Below are positions 48,541 to 60,324 of a DNA stretch of 64,000 nt, in pieces. This DNA is from Gnetum montanum (taxonomy: Eukaryota; Streptophyta; Gnetopsida; Gnetales; Gnetaceae). The DNA is taken from positions 140,788 to 204,787 of the forward strand of contig MNCI01037504.1 in the NCBI GenBank assembly GCA_015680685.1, read 5' to 3'. Made by a program: the position numbers and the translations under genes. Under the pieces are notes generated by a model. That model had not been told where the DNA came from. It worked only from the letters and a program-made list of their open reading frames with translations, and did not search any database. Each line of letters opens with the position of its first letter. Positions within the stretch are counted from its first letter, which is position 1.

Positions 48541-50616
48541 CATCTCCCCCATGACTGAACTCATGGACAAGTGCTCAGAAAATGCACCATAGTTTCCCTA
48601 GATCATACACTTGAGGTTTTGTACTTACCATCCTTAGTGATTTAGTTTTTCTGTTATCATCCCATATAACTATGATGGTAATTGAATTTTTATCATCTAA
48701 GTCCTAAGTCCCTCTTTCTATTAGTGTATGATTATGATTTAGTATTTCCATTTGTAAGTTCTTAGTTGGCATCATTTTCTTAGGATGGGAATTAATAAGT
48801 GGTTTAGATTGTTCCATGCACATTTTGAACAATTGAAAGTTCTTAATTGTTGGCCACTAGGTGCCTTTTGACTTGGTAGCTTTTGCTCTCCCTTGTGTAC
48901 ACTTGTTTTTCACATTTGTTGTGGACTGGTGTAGTGACTGTTTTGACATTCTAGAAGGTCAGTCCACAACTACACACTTTTTTAGTAGTAATGCATGGAA
49001 TTACCTATATCTCCATACTGATAGGTTCATCTGTTATGTTTTGCATTGGGCTTGTAATTGGTGTTAACATTTGCATAGGATTGGAAGACATTATTTTGAT
49101 GAGGAAGGATGTTGCACCTAACTAGCCTTATGTTAGTTTTGATGTGCCAGTAGGTCTACGAGTTTTGTGCTAATGTGTGGAAACTGTCCTAAAGAAATGA
49201 TGTTTTTGAAACTATGGTTGAGATCTACTTACATGTATTTTCGCAACACAAGTGACATTCTTCCATTAATTTTGTGGTGTCAATCCTTCCTGTGCTATTG
49301 GTGGTCACATATGGTGGATGGAAGTAAGAGAATATTGAGGATGCTATAAAGGATAAGAGGTTTGAGATGGTAATCCCATAGGAGATGTTGTGGGTTGATG
49401 ATATTCAAGAGAGTGATAGTAGTGATTTGAGGGACAGGAAGTAGAACCATTTAGAAAAACAAGTTGTCAAACATAGTAGTCATATGGGTCCGGCTGGCAA
49501 TAAGGGTATTACTAGTTTGTTGATAGCATTCCCCACAACTGCGGGTTTTGCCACTCTAAGTAATAGTAGTTTTGAGGTTGATAAGAAGTCTTGTTAGAAT
49601 AGTATAGTTGGTTGTAGAACTGTCTATAATTACCTTGTAATTAAGGTAATTTCCTAGGCATTTGCTTTTGTATGAATTTGGAATTCAAAGCAAAAGCCCC
49701 AAACTCTTGTAGATGTAACATAACTTGGATGATCATATTGGTAGATGTCACATCCATCATCCTCTTCTGTGGTTGAGTCTATAGCCTCTTCTGCTATAGC
49801 TATTTTCCATTTTTGTTGATAAATGTTCCTACTTGTTTCTTTGATCTTTTTCCTCTTCTTATTTTGATCACTCAATCCTTTTTACATTACCCTCTTCTCT
49901 ATGGTTTTCACGTAGGTCATAACTTTGTCATTTATCAACTCCCACATCTTATCTATCCTTGCTTCAAATTTAGCAATAGACTTCAATATTGGCAAGGTTT
50001 GTTGTGAAATCACCTCATCAAGAGCTACCTCTTTTTCCTCATCATAGATATGGACCCCCTTCTTTTGAAGAGTTGGATCCTAGTTATATCCCTCTACATT
50101 CTCTTGTTTACATAGCTTTGCTTTTTCTTTTTCCACTTGCTTAACTAGCCTTTGTATCTTATGGGATTTCAATTCAGATAACTGATCTTGTGCATAAATC
50201 CAAAGGGTCTCTTTCATTTGGTTATGAAGCCCATCTATAATGTGAAAAAGCTACTCTTTTTAAGAGAAATCATGGCCTCAACATCTATGTAGTAGCAAAT
50301 AGTATCTATCCAATGCCACATCCAAGGATTCATGTTTTTCTTGCCTCCATCCTTGGATTTGTTTACTCATGTTGAACACCCTTGCATAGGTTTGGCATTT
50401 CTTTTTGAAGAGTTCCAGCATTGTGGACAATCGATGAATTGAATTTGGTTCCAATGATCTATACCAACTTTCATCTTCATCAACTAGTATCCTAGGAAAG
50501 AACTTAAGCTTTTACCACTCACTCTTGATGTTCTACAAGGTGCAGGCATCATGGAAGGCTTTTAAGGGATGTTGTGAATCAAAGTTATAGCATACCACAA
50601 ATTTAGGGATGTTATT
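48541..50616 (-). pseudogene. F gag C-terminal part and protease linker
   Basis: From 50616 down: capsid text FPRILVDEDESWYRSLEPNS, ARVFNMSKQIQGW, FHIIDGLHNQMKETLWIYAQ, then EEDDGCDIYQYDHPS (about 49770-49730), then a Tyr/Gln/Asn-rich tail to about 49500. The linker with PLGA..QLRTFN-type text follows to 48600. The RT lead-in is joined directly to the 3' untranslated region, so RT and integrase are lost. Stops are few in gag, which is better kept than in G or H. Bases 50612-50616 (ttatt) are one copy of D's target duplication. Confidence 0.7.
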
Positions 50617-52107
50617 TGTACTAACCTAAATCGTCGGTGTAAGGCTGGAAGGGAAATAGACAACGAGAGATTGTCGGGCAGCCACAGCTGACCCTGCCTT
50701 TGCTTGAGGGCAAGCTAGAAAATTAAACGAAGGCAGAGTGCCTTGGATGGTTCTCACACAAATCAACCAAGGACTTCCCTGAGCGTAAGCTACGACTAGT
50801 GCTGGGGTTATCGTAAACAAGATGTAAACAGAATGCAAACAACGATACAAAATGTAAAAAAAAGTGTACTGAATTATGAATAAAGCATGAACAAAGTTAT
50901 ATAAAAAAAAGCATAAACAGAACTAAACAATGCAAATGGGAGGCAATAATGAAACTATATTGTATTGTTCAAACAAGAATATGCACCGGTCAAAGCGTAG
51001 TTGCACACGTGTGGATGGCAAGTCAAACGCCTAGCCCCAAAATGATATGACGCGATGATGCAACGATGAATGTGAGAAAAAATTGGAAGCCAACAATCAG
51101 ATGTGCCGAGCGCCCAAGGATTGCAAATTCTGTGCTTTTTCAGAATTGCCAATCTCTCTACTTTTTCAGAATTGCCAATCTCTCCAATTTTTTAGAATTG
51201 CCAATCTCTCCAATTTTTGCCTCCCTCCATCTTCTTCTTTTTGCCTCCTAGTTTGTGTGAATTGATAGGGTATTTATAGGGTTGGGCTAGGGTTTGGCTA
51301 GGGTTTTCAAGAATGGAATCAATGGCTGGGAAGTGAGAGGAAAATAGATCTAGTGACATGTGTCCCATGGATAGTTGGCATGAGTTGGATGTGTGCTGGA
51401 TATTTGCCTTCTTTGACCAGGTTCAATGTATTTTACAATTTTTGGTTCATTTAAGCCCATGAAAATACAAACAAATTAGAAAGACAAGCCCTCAAGCAAT
51501 AAAAATTTAGAAAGAAAATTTAGAAGGATTATCTCTGGCTCCGACTCACTTGAAAAATTATATATATATTTTTTTTGTTGTGTTTTAGACCATGAGGGCT
51601 TGACATGCCCACAAATGGGGATTTATAATAAAATGTACAACAAAAGAAATTTGACTACCCAGCGTGACTTGTAGTGTGACCTGCAATGTGACCTCCAAAA
51701 CTTGTAATTTTGAGCTGAAATCTGAAATTTTTGAAGGCTGAGATCCATAGTTATCAATAGTGGACCCTTAGGACGACTTGCACCCTTGAAATCAAGTCAT
51801 TTTGGCCCAGTTTTGGGGCTCTAAAAATTGGTGACGCTGATCCTTACGTTGTGCAGCGTCGGAAAAAAGTAACCAAAGTGTACTTAGCCAAAACCAAATA
51901 TTTTGAACCCGAAACTTTTGATTCTGGATGCTAGAAGTGGGTGCAGTTGCTTGTGGGCCCCGAGGGGACCTTGCCTATTGAATCATGGGCCATCAGGGGC
52001 TGTTTCGGAGGCCTCCAAGTTTGGTCACGTTGTACTCATGTTGGGCAGTAGCATGACTTAGCTTGATTCTTGTCTAAAAGTGCTAGGCCAAATTTAGTGG
52101 TGTTTCA
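50617..52107 (-). repeat. D 3' LTR (1491 bp)
   Basis: TATA on the minus strand is TATAAATA at 51278-51271. It has three copies of a ~27-bp unit (ttcagaattgccaatctctc, 51130-51215) where the partner LTR has two. Ends are TG...CA. Confidence 0.95.
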
Positions 52108-52122
52108 TTGGCCCCTCTTTGT
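52108..52122 (-). other. D polypurine tract
   Basis: Read on the minus strand it is ACAAAGAGGGGCCAA, directly before the LTR start TGAAACAC. Confidence 0.9.
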
Positions 52123-53480
52123 TGACGTCTAGAGGAATCTACCCGAGAGGCATCGACAAAGAAGTGCAAAACACCATGAGCAACAAAGTATCAAACATTA
52201 ACCGTCAACCCTTGGCTGGATGTCATCTTACCATTTTCAAAAGTACATGGGATTGAGAGAATGTGGTTCAAGATGCAAGGGAATTAGTTGTAACTAGGGA
52301 AGCTAGTAGGTTAAGGGCCATGATTGCTACTGGGATTTTGGGAGAGAAGTGCTCTCATGTGAATGAGCTATATTTTGGTCCTTGTCCATAGCCAGTGTTC
52401 AGCAGACTCGGAGCCAAGACATAGGAAGTGCGTTCTTTGGAGAAACGAGACTCTTATAGAGTGTTTATGAGGCCCGTTGTAAACAACCAGAGCCATGCAA
52501 TGATGTGCAACATGGTCTCCTTCAGACACAAGTGTAACTATTTTTCAAGACAATTACCTTCTCACCTAGGGCTTGTATGAGAATGGCCAATAGTCTTTTG
52601 TTTATGATGTCGACGGGGTCTTGAAGACCTTTTCCATGCATTTTTCTCTTTGACCTTTTTGTTTTTTTTCTTGTTTTTCTTTTTCTTGTATTTTTCTTTT
52701 TTTTCATCATTTTTTTTCTTTTCTTGATCTTTTTTTTTTTGCCATGCTTGTGTATGAGCACTTGCATTTTGAATCATGTACTATGTATTGTGTTTTGCGT
52801 CGCAACTGCTTAGAGAGCTACAGTATGCAACAGTGTATCAAGAGTTTTGAGATGAGTGGAACGTATCAAGGGGGATGTAATTGAATAGGCTAAGGGGAGC
52901 ATGATTGGGAAATAGGGGATGCATCAAGAGTCAGGAATGTACTTATGAATGGATTGATTAAACCAGTCATGTGCATCAGGAAAAATGTGATACCTTGTTG
53001 TCATGATGAAGTGCATCTATGCACGAACGCCTCAGAAGTGTCATCCTGCAAACACAACTCCAAGAAGACAAGAAAACCACAAATGAAACAGTCAGCTAAA
53101 CACTTTAAACAAGGAGATGGAGTCACCATGTGCAACTTTCAAAGCAAACAAAATCATGAACAGCATCATTTTCATTAGGCCCCATGGGATGAATCATGCA
53201 GTAAGTCTTTGTGGAACATGAACAGCCAACTGCAACAACAGATCTTTTCAAGTTTTGTCTGGCCATCGATGATGTCACTAGTTTATAATCTTAGTGGATT
53301 GTCGTGGATTAATTTCATGTCATAACCCCTTGGATGGCGCCAGTTTAGCATCGTGGCAGACGGTGCATTGCTAGTTTATAGTCATAGCAGACTGTGAAGA
53401 GACAAACTAGTTTATAGTCTTAGTGGACTTTGGATGCTAGTTTCATGTCATGGCAGATGAACGTAGAAGTTTAGTGTCAT
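52123..53480 (-). other. D 3' untranslated region, no gene seen
   Basis: It contains a pyrimidine-rich run (52640-52742). Short ORFs on the opposite strand of this run are Lys-rich low complexity. From 53280 scattered copies of agtttatagtcatagcagac begin. No coding motif is seen. Confidence 0.6.
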
Positions 53481-53492
53481 ACTGAACATGTC

Positions 53493-53677
53493 TCTGTGGT
53501 ATCAATTTTAGGTCATGATCCAGGACTATTCTGTGGTATCAGTTTTAAGTCATGATCCAGGATTGTTCTGTGATATCAGTTTTAAGTCATGAGCCAGGAT
53601 TGTTCTATGGTATCAGTTTTAAGTCATGATCCAGGACTGTTCTGTGGTATCAATTTTAAGTCATGATCCATGACTGT
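53493..53677 (-). repeat. D minisatellite, 37-bp unit x 5
   Basis: Five tandem units of tctgtggtatcagttttaag plus tcatgatccaggactgt, with one to four changes each. They are flanked by looser relatives (agtttatagtcatagcgaac at 53688-53735). Confidence 0.92.
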
Positions 53678-54426
53678 CTGTGCCAGTTTATAGTCATAGC
53701 AAACTACTCTGTGCTAGTTTATAGTCATAGCGAACTAATGCGTACCTTGCTTGTGTAAAGTGTGATGCTGCATGCATGGTCATGCTACGTGCTTACGAGA
53801 TCCTGAAAAAAAATCAACTAGGAAAAAAACAACATCAAGCGACACCTGTCGTACATAGAGTTAGAATGTATGAATGAAAGAAAAGCAATGCAAAAAATGA
53901 TAGTTTTAGGCCGTTCCGAGCCGTAAGCTAGCTTAAGGCCTTTTCGGGTCATGTATTTTTGTAGTTTTATGTTTTTTTTTATTGTTTTTCTTTGTTTTCT
54001 AGAGTATATGTGTGCAACTAAATGTAACATAAATTTCTAAAGTGTAAAGCAAGATGTAAGGTAAATACTTGGAAAAGAAAGCAACGACCATGCAAGAATC
54101 TAAATCGTAACTTGTAACCTGTAAGAAAAAATTCAATGCGAGATGATGGGAGTTTGTAAATTTGTAATTTGTTGGCTCTAGTTTAAAGCCATTTCGGGCT
54201 TGGTACATCAGTCTCAAGTCTTGATGGACTATTGCATCAGTTGTTAAAGAAAGGATTACCAGTTTTATGCCACGGTGGGCCAAAGGTAGTAACATTTTCA
54301 AGAAGTTTTAAAAGGAACCGGCCATTTCTGACCGTGGCTAGATTAATGTCATTGTAGACAGTTTGTTTCAAGAAGTTTTAAATGGAACCGGCCATTTATG
54401 ACCATGGCTATATTAATGTCATTGCA

Positions 54427-54588
54427 GATAGTTTGTAGTTTAACGTCATTTCAGACAGTTTGTAGTTTAACGTCATTTCGGACAGTTCATAGTTTAACGT
54501 CATTTCGGACAGTTCATAGTTTAACTTCATTTCAGAAAGTTCGTAGTTTAACGTCATTTCGGACAGTTCGTAGTTTAACGTCATTTCN
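54427..54588 (-). repeat. D minisatellite, 27-bp unit x 6, ending in an N
   Basis: The unit is gtagtttaacgtcatttcgg plus acagttc. Because 27 is divisible by 3, the minus-strand frame reads a nine-residue repeat, EMTLNYELS. The array breaks at an N (54588) exactly at a unit boundary, so the true copy number is unknown. Looser relatives occur at 54180-54420. Confidence 0.9.
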
Positions 54589-55393
54589 AAATCTAAGATA
54601 ACCATGCCTTTCACTCCCACAAGGGAACCACTGAAAGATCTCAAAAAAGAGGTTGCTGTGGGTTGTACTTGTTCAGTGAGTCCCAATTTTTTTATGATGG
54701 AAAAAGATATTACATTTGTTGTTGCACCATCATCGACATGCACCCTACGTATTTTGAAATGATCAACCTGTATTGTTATGAACATAGGGGTCGTGGTGGT
54801 TTCCCCTGTTTTCTCATCTAACTTAATGTCTTTAACGTGGAACTCTAAGATGTAGTCTTTAATTCCTGAAGTTGTGGGGATAATACTGCATAAATGGGTG
54901 GTTCATCTGCAGGAAGATCCTCACTAACAAGAATTGAAGTTAGGATACGTATGAGAGCCTCTCAATGTACTAGTGAAGTCATTACTAGGTCATACAAACT
55001 TAAAGAAGTATTCTTTTGTTTTAAGGCTTGTGTGACCTAGGTCAATGCATTTGCTAGGCCTTTACCATTTGGGACATTCTTATCCATAGAAATTTGGTCC
55101 ATTTGACCCAGCATTCGTATTTCTCGTGGAGGGATTTTTACGTTAGTAGCTGAGGATGCTGAGTTTGGAATATGACTCGCGACTTCATGTTTGTTTTGGT
55201 GACTTGTACTAGGCTCATTAATGGACGGACTCAATGGGATGGTGTTTAGCGATGTAGACTTTGGCAGTCCTAATTCATGTCCATGATTTTCTCTCTCCAT
55301 GCACTCTCTTTTTTCTTTTTTCAAGCGCTCTCTTTTTTCTTTTTCCAAGAATTCTCTTATTAGCCTATCAGCAAGACGTTCTCACAAAGGTCG
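54589..55393 (-). pseudogene. D gag-protease linker and protease
   Basis: 55348-55037 is a charged linker (EKEKRERLKKEKRECMEREN). Then come QALKQKNTSLSLYDLVMTSL (about 55035-54975) and the protease with RRVHVDDGATTNVISFSIIK (about 54750-54690), with D-D-G-A at the catalytic position where E has D-N-G-A. The frame enters the 27-bp repeats at 54588, so the C-terminal half of the protease is missing. Few stops. It would mature Gag if complete, but probably does not function here. Confidence 0.75.
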
Positions 55394-57949
55394 TCAAGAA
55401 GTGGAGGTGGATTGTGTGCCAAGGTGTTTTGGCACCTGGACGACAAAGGGAATGTATCGATTTTTAGATGGTATGTTTGTTGTGGTGGCAACTGAAGGAG
55501 GTATGTGGATGATGAATGGTTTTGATGGTGTGGGGGATGTGCGCATGGTAAAAGGGGTTTGAGGATATATTGAGGTAAGTGTGTTTTCTGAATGCTCGCA
55601 AATCACAAAAGGCTTTCGAGGAACATCTTGTCTATCTTCCACATGGACAGTATTAATCACATATGGGGCATCGTTGGTTTTGGTATTGAGAGGATCCTTG
55701 TAGATCCCCATGGATTGGTTTTGAGGCCTTACCGAGTTTGTCTCGTCGAACACTACTTTGCCCCCATCTATCATGCATTGTATGTCTTGTTTTAGCGCAA
55801 AGCAGTAATTAGTCCCATGATCACACCGTTGCTGATATTCACAAAACCTATCCAACCTGAAGCCTTTTGGAATGGGAGGTTCGTTGGCTATTGCTAAGGT
55901 TAGATTTTTGGCCAATTCGCAAAAGCGATCATGTCTTTGCGAGGCTACACGAGACATTTGTTTGTGTTGAATTAGCCCAGCCTTTAGAAATTGATCAAGC
56001 AGTTGTGAAGGCTTCATGGGAAATGGTGTGTATTGAGCAGGGTCTTTCCTTTTGAAGGTATGGGCATGACCTCTGTTGTCATTTCTATTTGAGGAATTTT
56101 CAGGTGTATGAGTGGGTGTGGTTCTTTCATAGTTGCTTGGGATAGCGGGTTGTTTCCCTCAGCCACTGCTGCTACCATTGTTTTGTATTTATCTTTCCTC
56201 ATGTGTTGGCTCCTAAAGGCTGAGTAGGCTGGGTCATTACTTGTTTGTGTCGCTTCTTCTATGTCTTTGATTTGTACGAATGCTTGGCTCAATGTGCGGG
56301 CTTTCAGGTAGTAAAGTTTTGACTTAATAAAGTCATTCATGGCTGATTTGAGGATAGTGAGTAAATATGTTTCGGGGATAGGTTCATGAAGTTCGTTTAA
56401 GGTTGCACTCCACCTTTGGATAAATTTCTATGCTGGCTCTAAAGGTGCTTGTTTAATTTGAATCGAGCTATCTAATGTGGCTTCAGGTTTCAAATGGTAC
56501 TTGAAACGGGTGACAAACTAATGCAACAAACTCTCTAAAGAAGATATGAAGCTACAAGGTAAAGATCGGTACCAATTTAAGGCTTTTCCGATTAAGGACA
56601 TTGCAAACACTCACAAAATTACATGGGGCCATGCTTGAAGTAAAAGGCTTTCNNNNNNNNNNNNNNNNNNNNNNNNNNNNNNNNNNNNNNNNNNNNNNNN
56701 NNNNNNNNTTTAAGGCTTTTCCGATTAAGGACATTGCAAACACTCACAAAATTACATGGGGCCATGCTTGAAGTAAAAGGCTTTCATTTCTAAATGTTAC
56801 TAGGTGGGCATTTGGGTCCCCTTCTCCATTGTACTTGGTCAGTTGAGGTAATGAGACTCCTTTTGGCAAGGTCAAGGGTGGAACTGAGGGGTCAATTGGG
56901 TCATTTTGATAGAAATCTAGTACCTTGACTTCTTCATTGTTGAAAGTTTTAAGGCGTTTTAATTCCTCTACCAACGAGTGCATCATTTTTTGTGTGTCTG
57001 CCCATTCTTGGATGATAGGCAAACGTTGTGGATGATAATGGTTTAATTGTTGCATTGGAAAGGGAGAGAAAGGTTGTTGGGCTAACATTTGTTGTGGTGG
57101 GATGGTATTCGGGACTGAGACTACCGATGGGACCCACTACCCAGCCACAGGTTGTGAGGTAACACCTTGAACATGTTGGGTTGGAGTAATTAATGGTGCC
57201 CCATGAATCTGCATCTGTGGTATGTAATGGGTGGATGTGGAAGCTGGTATGAATGATAGTATTCCAATTACTTGAGGTTGGAAGATTGACCCTGCGTTGG
57301 TTTGGGGGAGTTGTTGGGATTGCATTGGTGGAGGAATGATGGAAGTGAACACATCAGAGTGAATGTTATTGAGCACGGAGAAGATAGGAATGGAATGGGG
57401 AACAGGTCCTCGAGTGTTTGTGGACGAAGAAGGAAACACAGTTTCTTCCAGGAAAGGATGGAATAATGGGTTTGTATGGGCATGGGGGCTAATGATATGG
57501 TATGATTCTCCATGTTCAGATTGGGCTGCAAAGTCATCTTCTTCGTCTTGAGGCTCTATGGGAGGTAGTTGTAAGGCTTGACTTCTAGCCATAAGAAGTT
57601 GGGATATGAGTTTATGATGGTTTTCAGACAATGGGATTATGTCAAAAGCTGAAGGGATAAACTCACGTCCTCCTTTATGGATGAATTCATATTCTTGCTT
57701 AGCTTCCCTCTCTATATGATCAATGGGTAGGTTGGCTTGGATTTTAACACAGATAAAATTATATTGTTCAGGTGTAAGAGTTGCGTGAATGGGGCCTTTG
57801 CCTTGTAGCCTGAGGGATTGGCGTGTAGGGCCTTGAGGATTTACGTGTTCAATAATGGTTATGGATTCTGTAGTAGTCACAGGGTTTGAAGCTTCGACCC
57901 CAAAGTCAGCAATTGGTAGTGTTACTGGGTTGATTTGGGAGAATTCCAT
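55394..57949 (-). pseudogene. D gag, nearly open
   Basis: The start at 57949 (MEFSQINPVTLPIADFGVE) is chosen because upstream codons of the open frame lie in the LTR. The frame is open to a TAG at 57137, then open again in the same frame to the capsid entry VLDFYQNDPIDPSVPPLTLP and QLTKYNGEGDPNAHLVTFRN (56900-56800). An assembly break follows (56576-56785). Capsid continues (NELHEPIPETYLLTILKSAM, 56400-56330). The nucleocapsid CEYQQRCDHGTNYCFALKQD (55850-55790) is a variant zinc knuckle. The Pro/Thr-rich tail ends at 55394. It is the best-preserved gag here. Confidence 0.85.
56576..56785. other. Assembly gap with 77-bp duplicated edges
   Basis: 56576-56652 and 56709-56785 read the same, on either side of 56 N (56653-56708). 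E and the gag reading need only one copy, so the gap is probably an unmerged overlap. Confidence 0.9.
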
Positions 57950-58117
57950 GATAAACGTGAATGGACTTGGGTAGACGAATGGAGTTGGATCGTAAGCAAT
58001 TCTAGCATGGGGTGACACAAGCTTAGTGTGATCAACAGGGATGAAGAGACTCAAATGGGTAATATGGATGAGTTTTGATAGGTAGTGAGGTTTTAACCAA
58101 TAACAAGAAAGTGGCCC

Positions 58118-58136
58118 TCCTTCTAGCGCCAAAAAC
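58118..58136 (-). other. D primer-binding site
   Basis: On the minus strand it is TGGCGCTAGAAGGAGGG, after GTTTT at the LTR end. It is the undamaged form of E's PBS. I do not assign the tRNA with certainty. Tat/Ogre elements often use tRNA-Arg. Confidence 0.75.
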
Positions 58137-59596
58137 TGTACTGACCTAAATCGTCGGTGTAAGGCTGGAAGGGAAACAGACACCGAGAGATTGTCGGGCA
58201 ACTACAGCTGACCCTACCTTCGCTTGAGGGCAAGCTGGAAAAGTAAACGAAGGTAGAGTGCCTTGGATGGTTTGCACACAAATCAACCAAGGACTTCCCC
58301 GAGCGAAAGCTACGACTAGCGCTGGGGTTATCGTAAACAGGATGTAAACGGAATGCAAACAATGATACGAAATGTAAAAAAAAGTGTACTGAATTATGAA
58401 TAAAGCATGAACAAAGTTATATAAAAAAAAACATAAACAGAACTAAACAATGAAAATGGAAGGCAATAATGAAACTATATTGTATTGTTCAAACAAGAAT
58501 ATGCACCGGTCAAAGCGTAATTGCACACGTGTGGATGGCAAGTTAAACACCTAGCCCCGGAATGATATGATGCAATGATGCGATGATGAACGTGAGAAAA
58601 AATTGGAAGCCAACAATCAGATGTGCCGAGCGCCTAAGGATTACAAATTCTATCCTTTTTCAGAATTGCCAATCTCTCCAATTTTTCAGAATTGCCAATC
58701 TCTCCAATTTTTGCCTCCCTCCATCTTCTTCTTTTTGCCTCCTAGTTTGTATGAATTGATAGGGTATTTATAGGGTTGGGCTAGGGTTTGGCTAGGGTTT
58801 TCAAGAATGGAATCAATGGCTGGGAAGTGAGAGGAAAATAGATCTAGTGACATGTGTCCCATGGATAGTTGGCATGAGTTGGAAGTGTGCTGGATATTTG
58901 CCTTCTTTGACCAGGTTCAATGTATTTTACAATTTGTGGGTCATTTAAGCCCATGAAAATACAAACAAATTAGAAAGACAAGCCCTCAAGCAATAAAAAT
59001 TTAGAAAGAAAATTTAGAAGGATTATCTCTGGCTCTGACTCGTTTGAAAAATTATATATTTTTTTTGTTGTGTTTTAGACCATGAGGGCTTGACATGCCC
59101 ACAAATGGGGATTTATAATAAAATGTACAACAAGAGAAATTTGACTGCCCAGCGTGACCTGCAGTGTGAATTGCAATGTGACCTTCAAAACTTGCAATTT
59201 TGAGCTGAAATCTGAAATTTTTGAAGGCTGGGATCCATAGTTATCAATAGTGGCCCTTAGGACGACTTGCACCCTTGAAATCAAGTCATTTTGGCTCAGT
59301 TTTGGGGCTCTAAAAATTGGTGACGTTGATCCTTACGCTGTGTAGCGTCTGAAAAAAGTAACCAATGTGTACTTAGCCAAAACCAAATATTTTGAACCCG
59401 AAACTTTTGATTCTAGATGCTGAAAGTTGGTGCAGTCACTTGTGGGCCTCGAGGGGACCTTGCCTATTGAATCATGGGCCATCAGGGGTTGTTTCAGAGG
59501 CCTCCAAGTTTGGTCACATTGTACTCATGTTGGGCAGCAGCATGACTTAGCTTGATTCTTGTCTAAAAGTGCTAGGCCAAATTTAGTGGTGTTTCA
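58137..59596 (-). repeat. D 5' LTR (1460 bp)
   Basis: TATA (minus) at 58772-58765. It has two copies of the 27-bp ttcagaattgcc unit (58655-58715) and a shorter AT microsatellite than the 3' LTR. Ends are TG...CA, followed by ttatt. Confidence 0.95.
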
Positions 59597-59601
59597 TTAT
59601 T

Positions 59602-60192
59602 CATATCAAGCCTTTTGATGCAACTTTCCCTTTGATGCCTATGGGGTATTCTAACTGCCTCTATTACCTGCATCATGCTCCTAGAGGCCAATAATGGTTC
59701 ATCATTATCAGACATGTCATGGTGATGTTTTCTATTTCTATTTGCCTAATTATGATGAACTCATCTATTTTCACTTAGATGATCTGATTTATTTCTATTT
59801 CTATCTTCGTCTTGACCCTTTAGTATACCTTTATGTATATACCTACGTTCATCTTCATCAGAATTAGGCATTGAAGAGGAAAAGGAAGATGGGAAACTAA
59901 GAGAATCACCATGGCTACTATATCTCCCCCTATGGTCCCTTGATTTATCTTTTCCAAATTTGGAGGAGGTCTTAGACCTTAAGGCCCTCCTTGTTCTAAG
60001 GGTTACTCCATCTCCTCTAAGATTGTGTGCATTAGTTGAATGTAGTCTTTGTATGTAGTAAGCATCTTAATGAGCATAGGAAATTCTTACTTGTGATTGT
60101 TTACTTAAGTTTTCCTCAATAAAGATCCTATCATTTTTCCTACTAGTGTTTTCATCATATGATGCATTATTGGCCCTATGTGAAGAAGACAT
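59602..60192 (-). pseudogene. F gag N-terminal part
   Basis: It starts MSSSHRANNASYDENTSRKN at 60192. A Ser-rich stretch, MPNSDEDERRYIHKG, then ESCIKRLDMNN follow, at which point D is inserted. Continuation is at 50611 (IPKFVVCYNF). Only two stops are seen. It is homologous to the gag starts of B and G. Confidence 0.75.
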
Positions 60193-60302
60193 GGTTTTGT
60201 TTGATAATTTGTGTAAATTAAAATATTAATATTTTCTAAAATATAGATCATTAATACATTTACAATAATCATGTATAATATAATTAATCTAGATAACTAA
60301 CA

Positions 60303-60324
60303 CCATCCCTAGCAATGGAGCCAA
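60303..60324 (-). other. F primer-binding site
   Basis: On the minus strand it is TGGCTCCATTGCTAGGGATG, a decayed tRNA-Asp complement directly inside the LTR. Confidence 0.8.

Larger units (their letters stand above)
50617..59596 (-). mobile_element. Element D: young Tat-like retrotransposon without RT and integrase
   Basis: An 8,980-bp element with LTRs of 1491 and 1460 bp that differ by a few percent by eye, PBS, gag, protease, minisatellite-rich 3' region and PPT. The target duplication ttatt is perfect (50612-50616, 59597-59601). The unoccupied site is seen in G at 9088-9110 (gggatgctattcatattaag). No RT, RNase H or integrase text lies between protease and PPT, so movement would need enzymes from another element such as E. 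It has visibly more CG dinucleotides than the older copies, as expected for a recent insertion. Confidence 0.93.

Noticed and set aside
52522-52777. Lys-rich 71-81 codon ORFs (minus strand)
   Set aside because: They are a pyrimidine-rich run of D's 3' region read backwards.
53280-54588. CRISPR-like array
   Set aside because: Repeats are directly tandem with no unique spacers, and the context is a plant retroelement.
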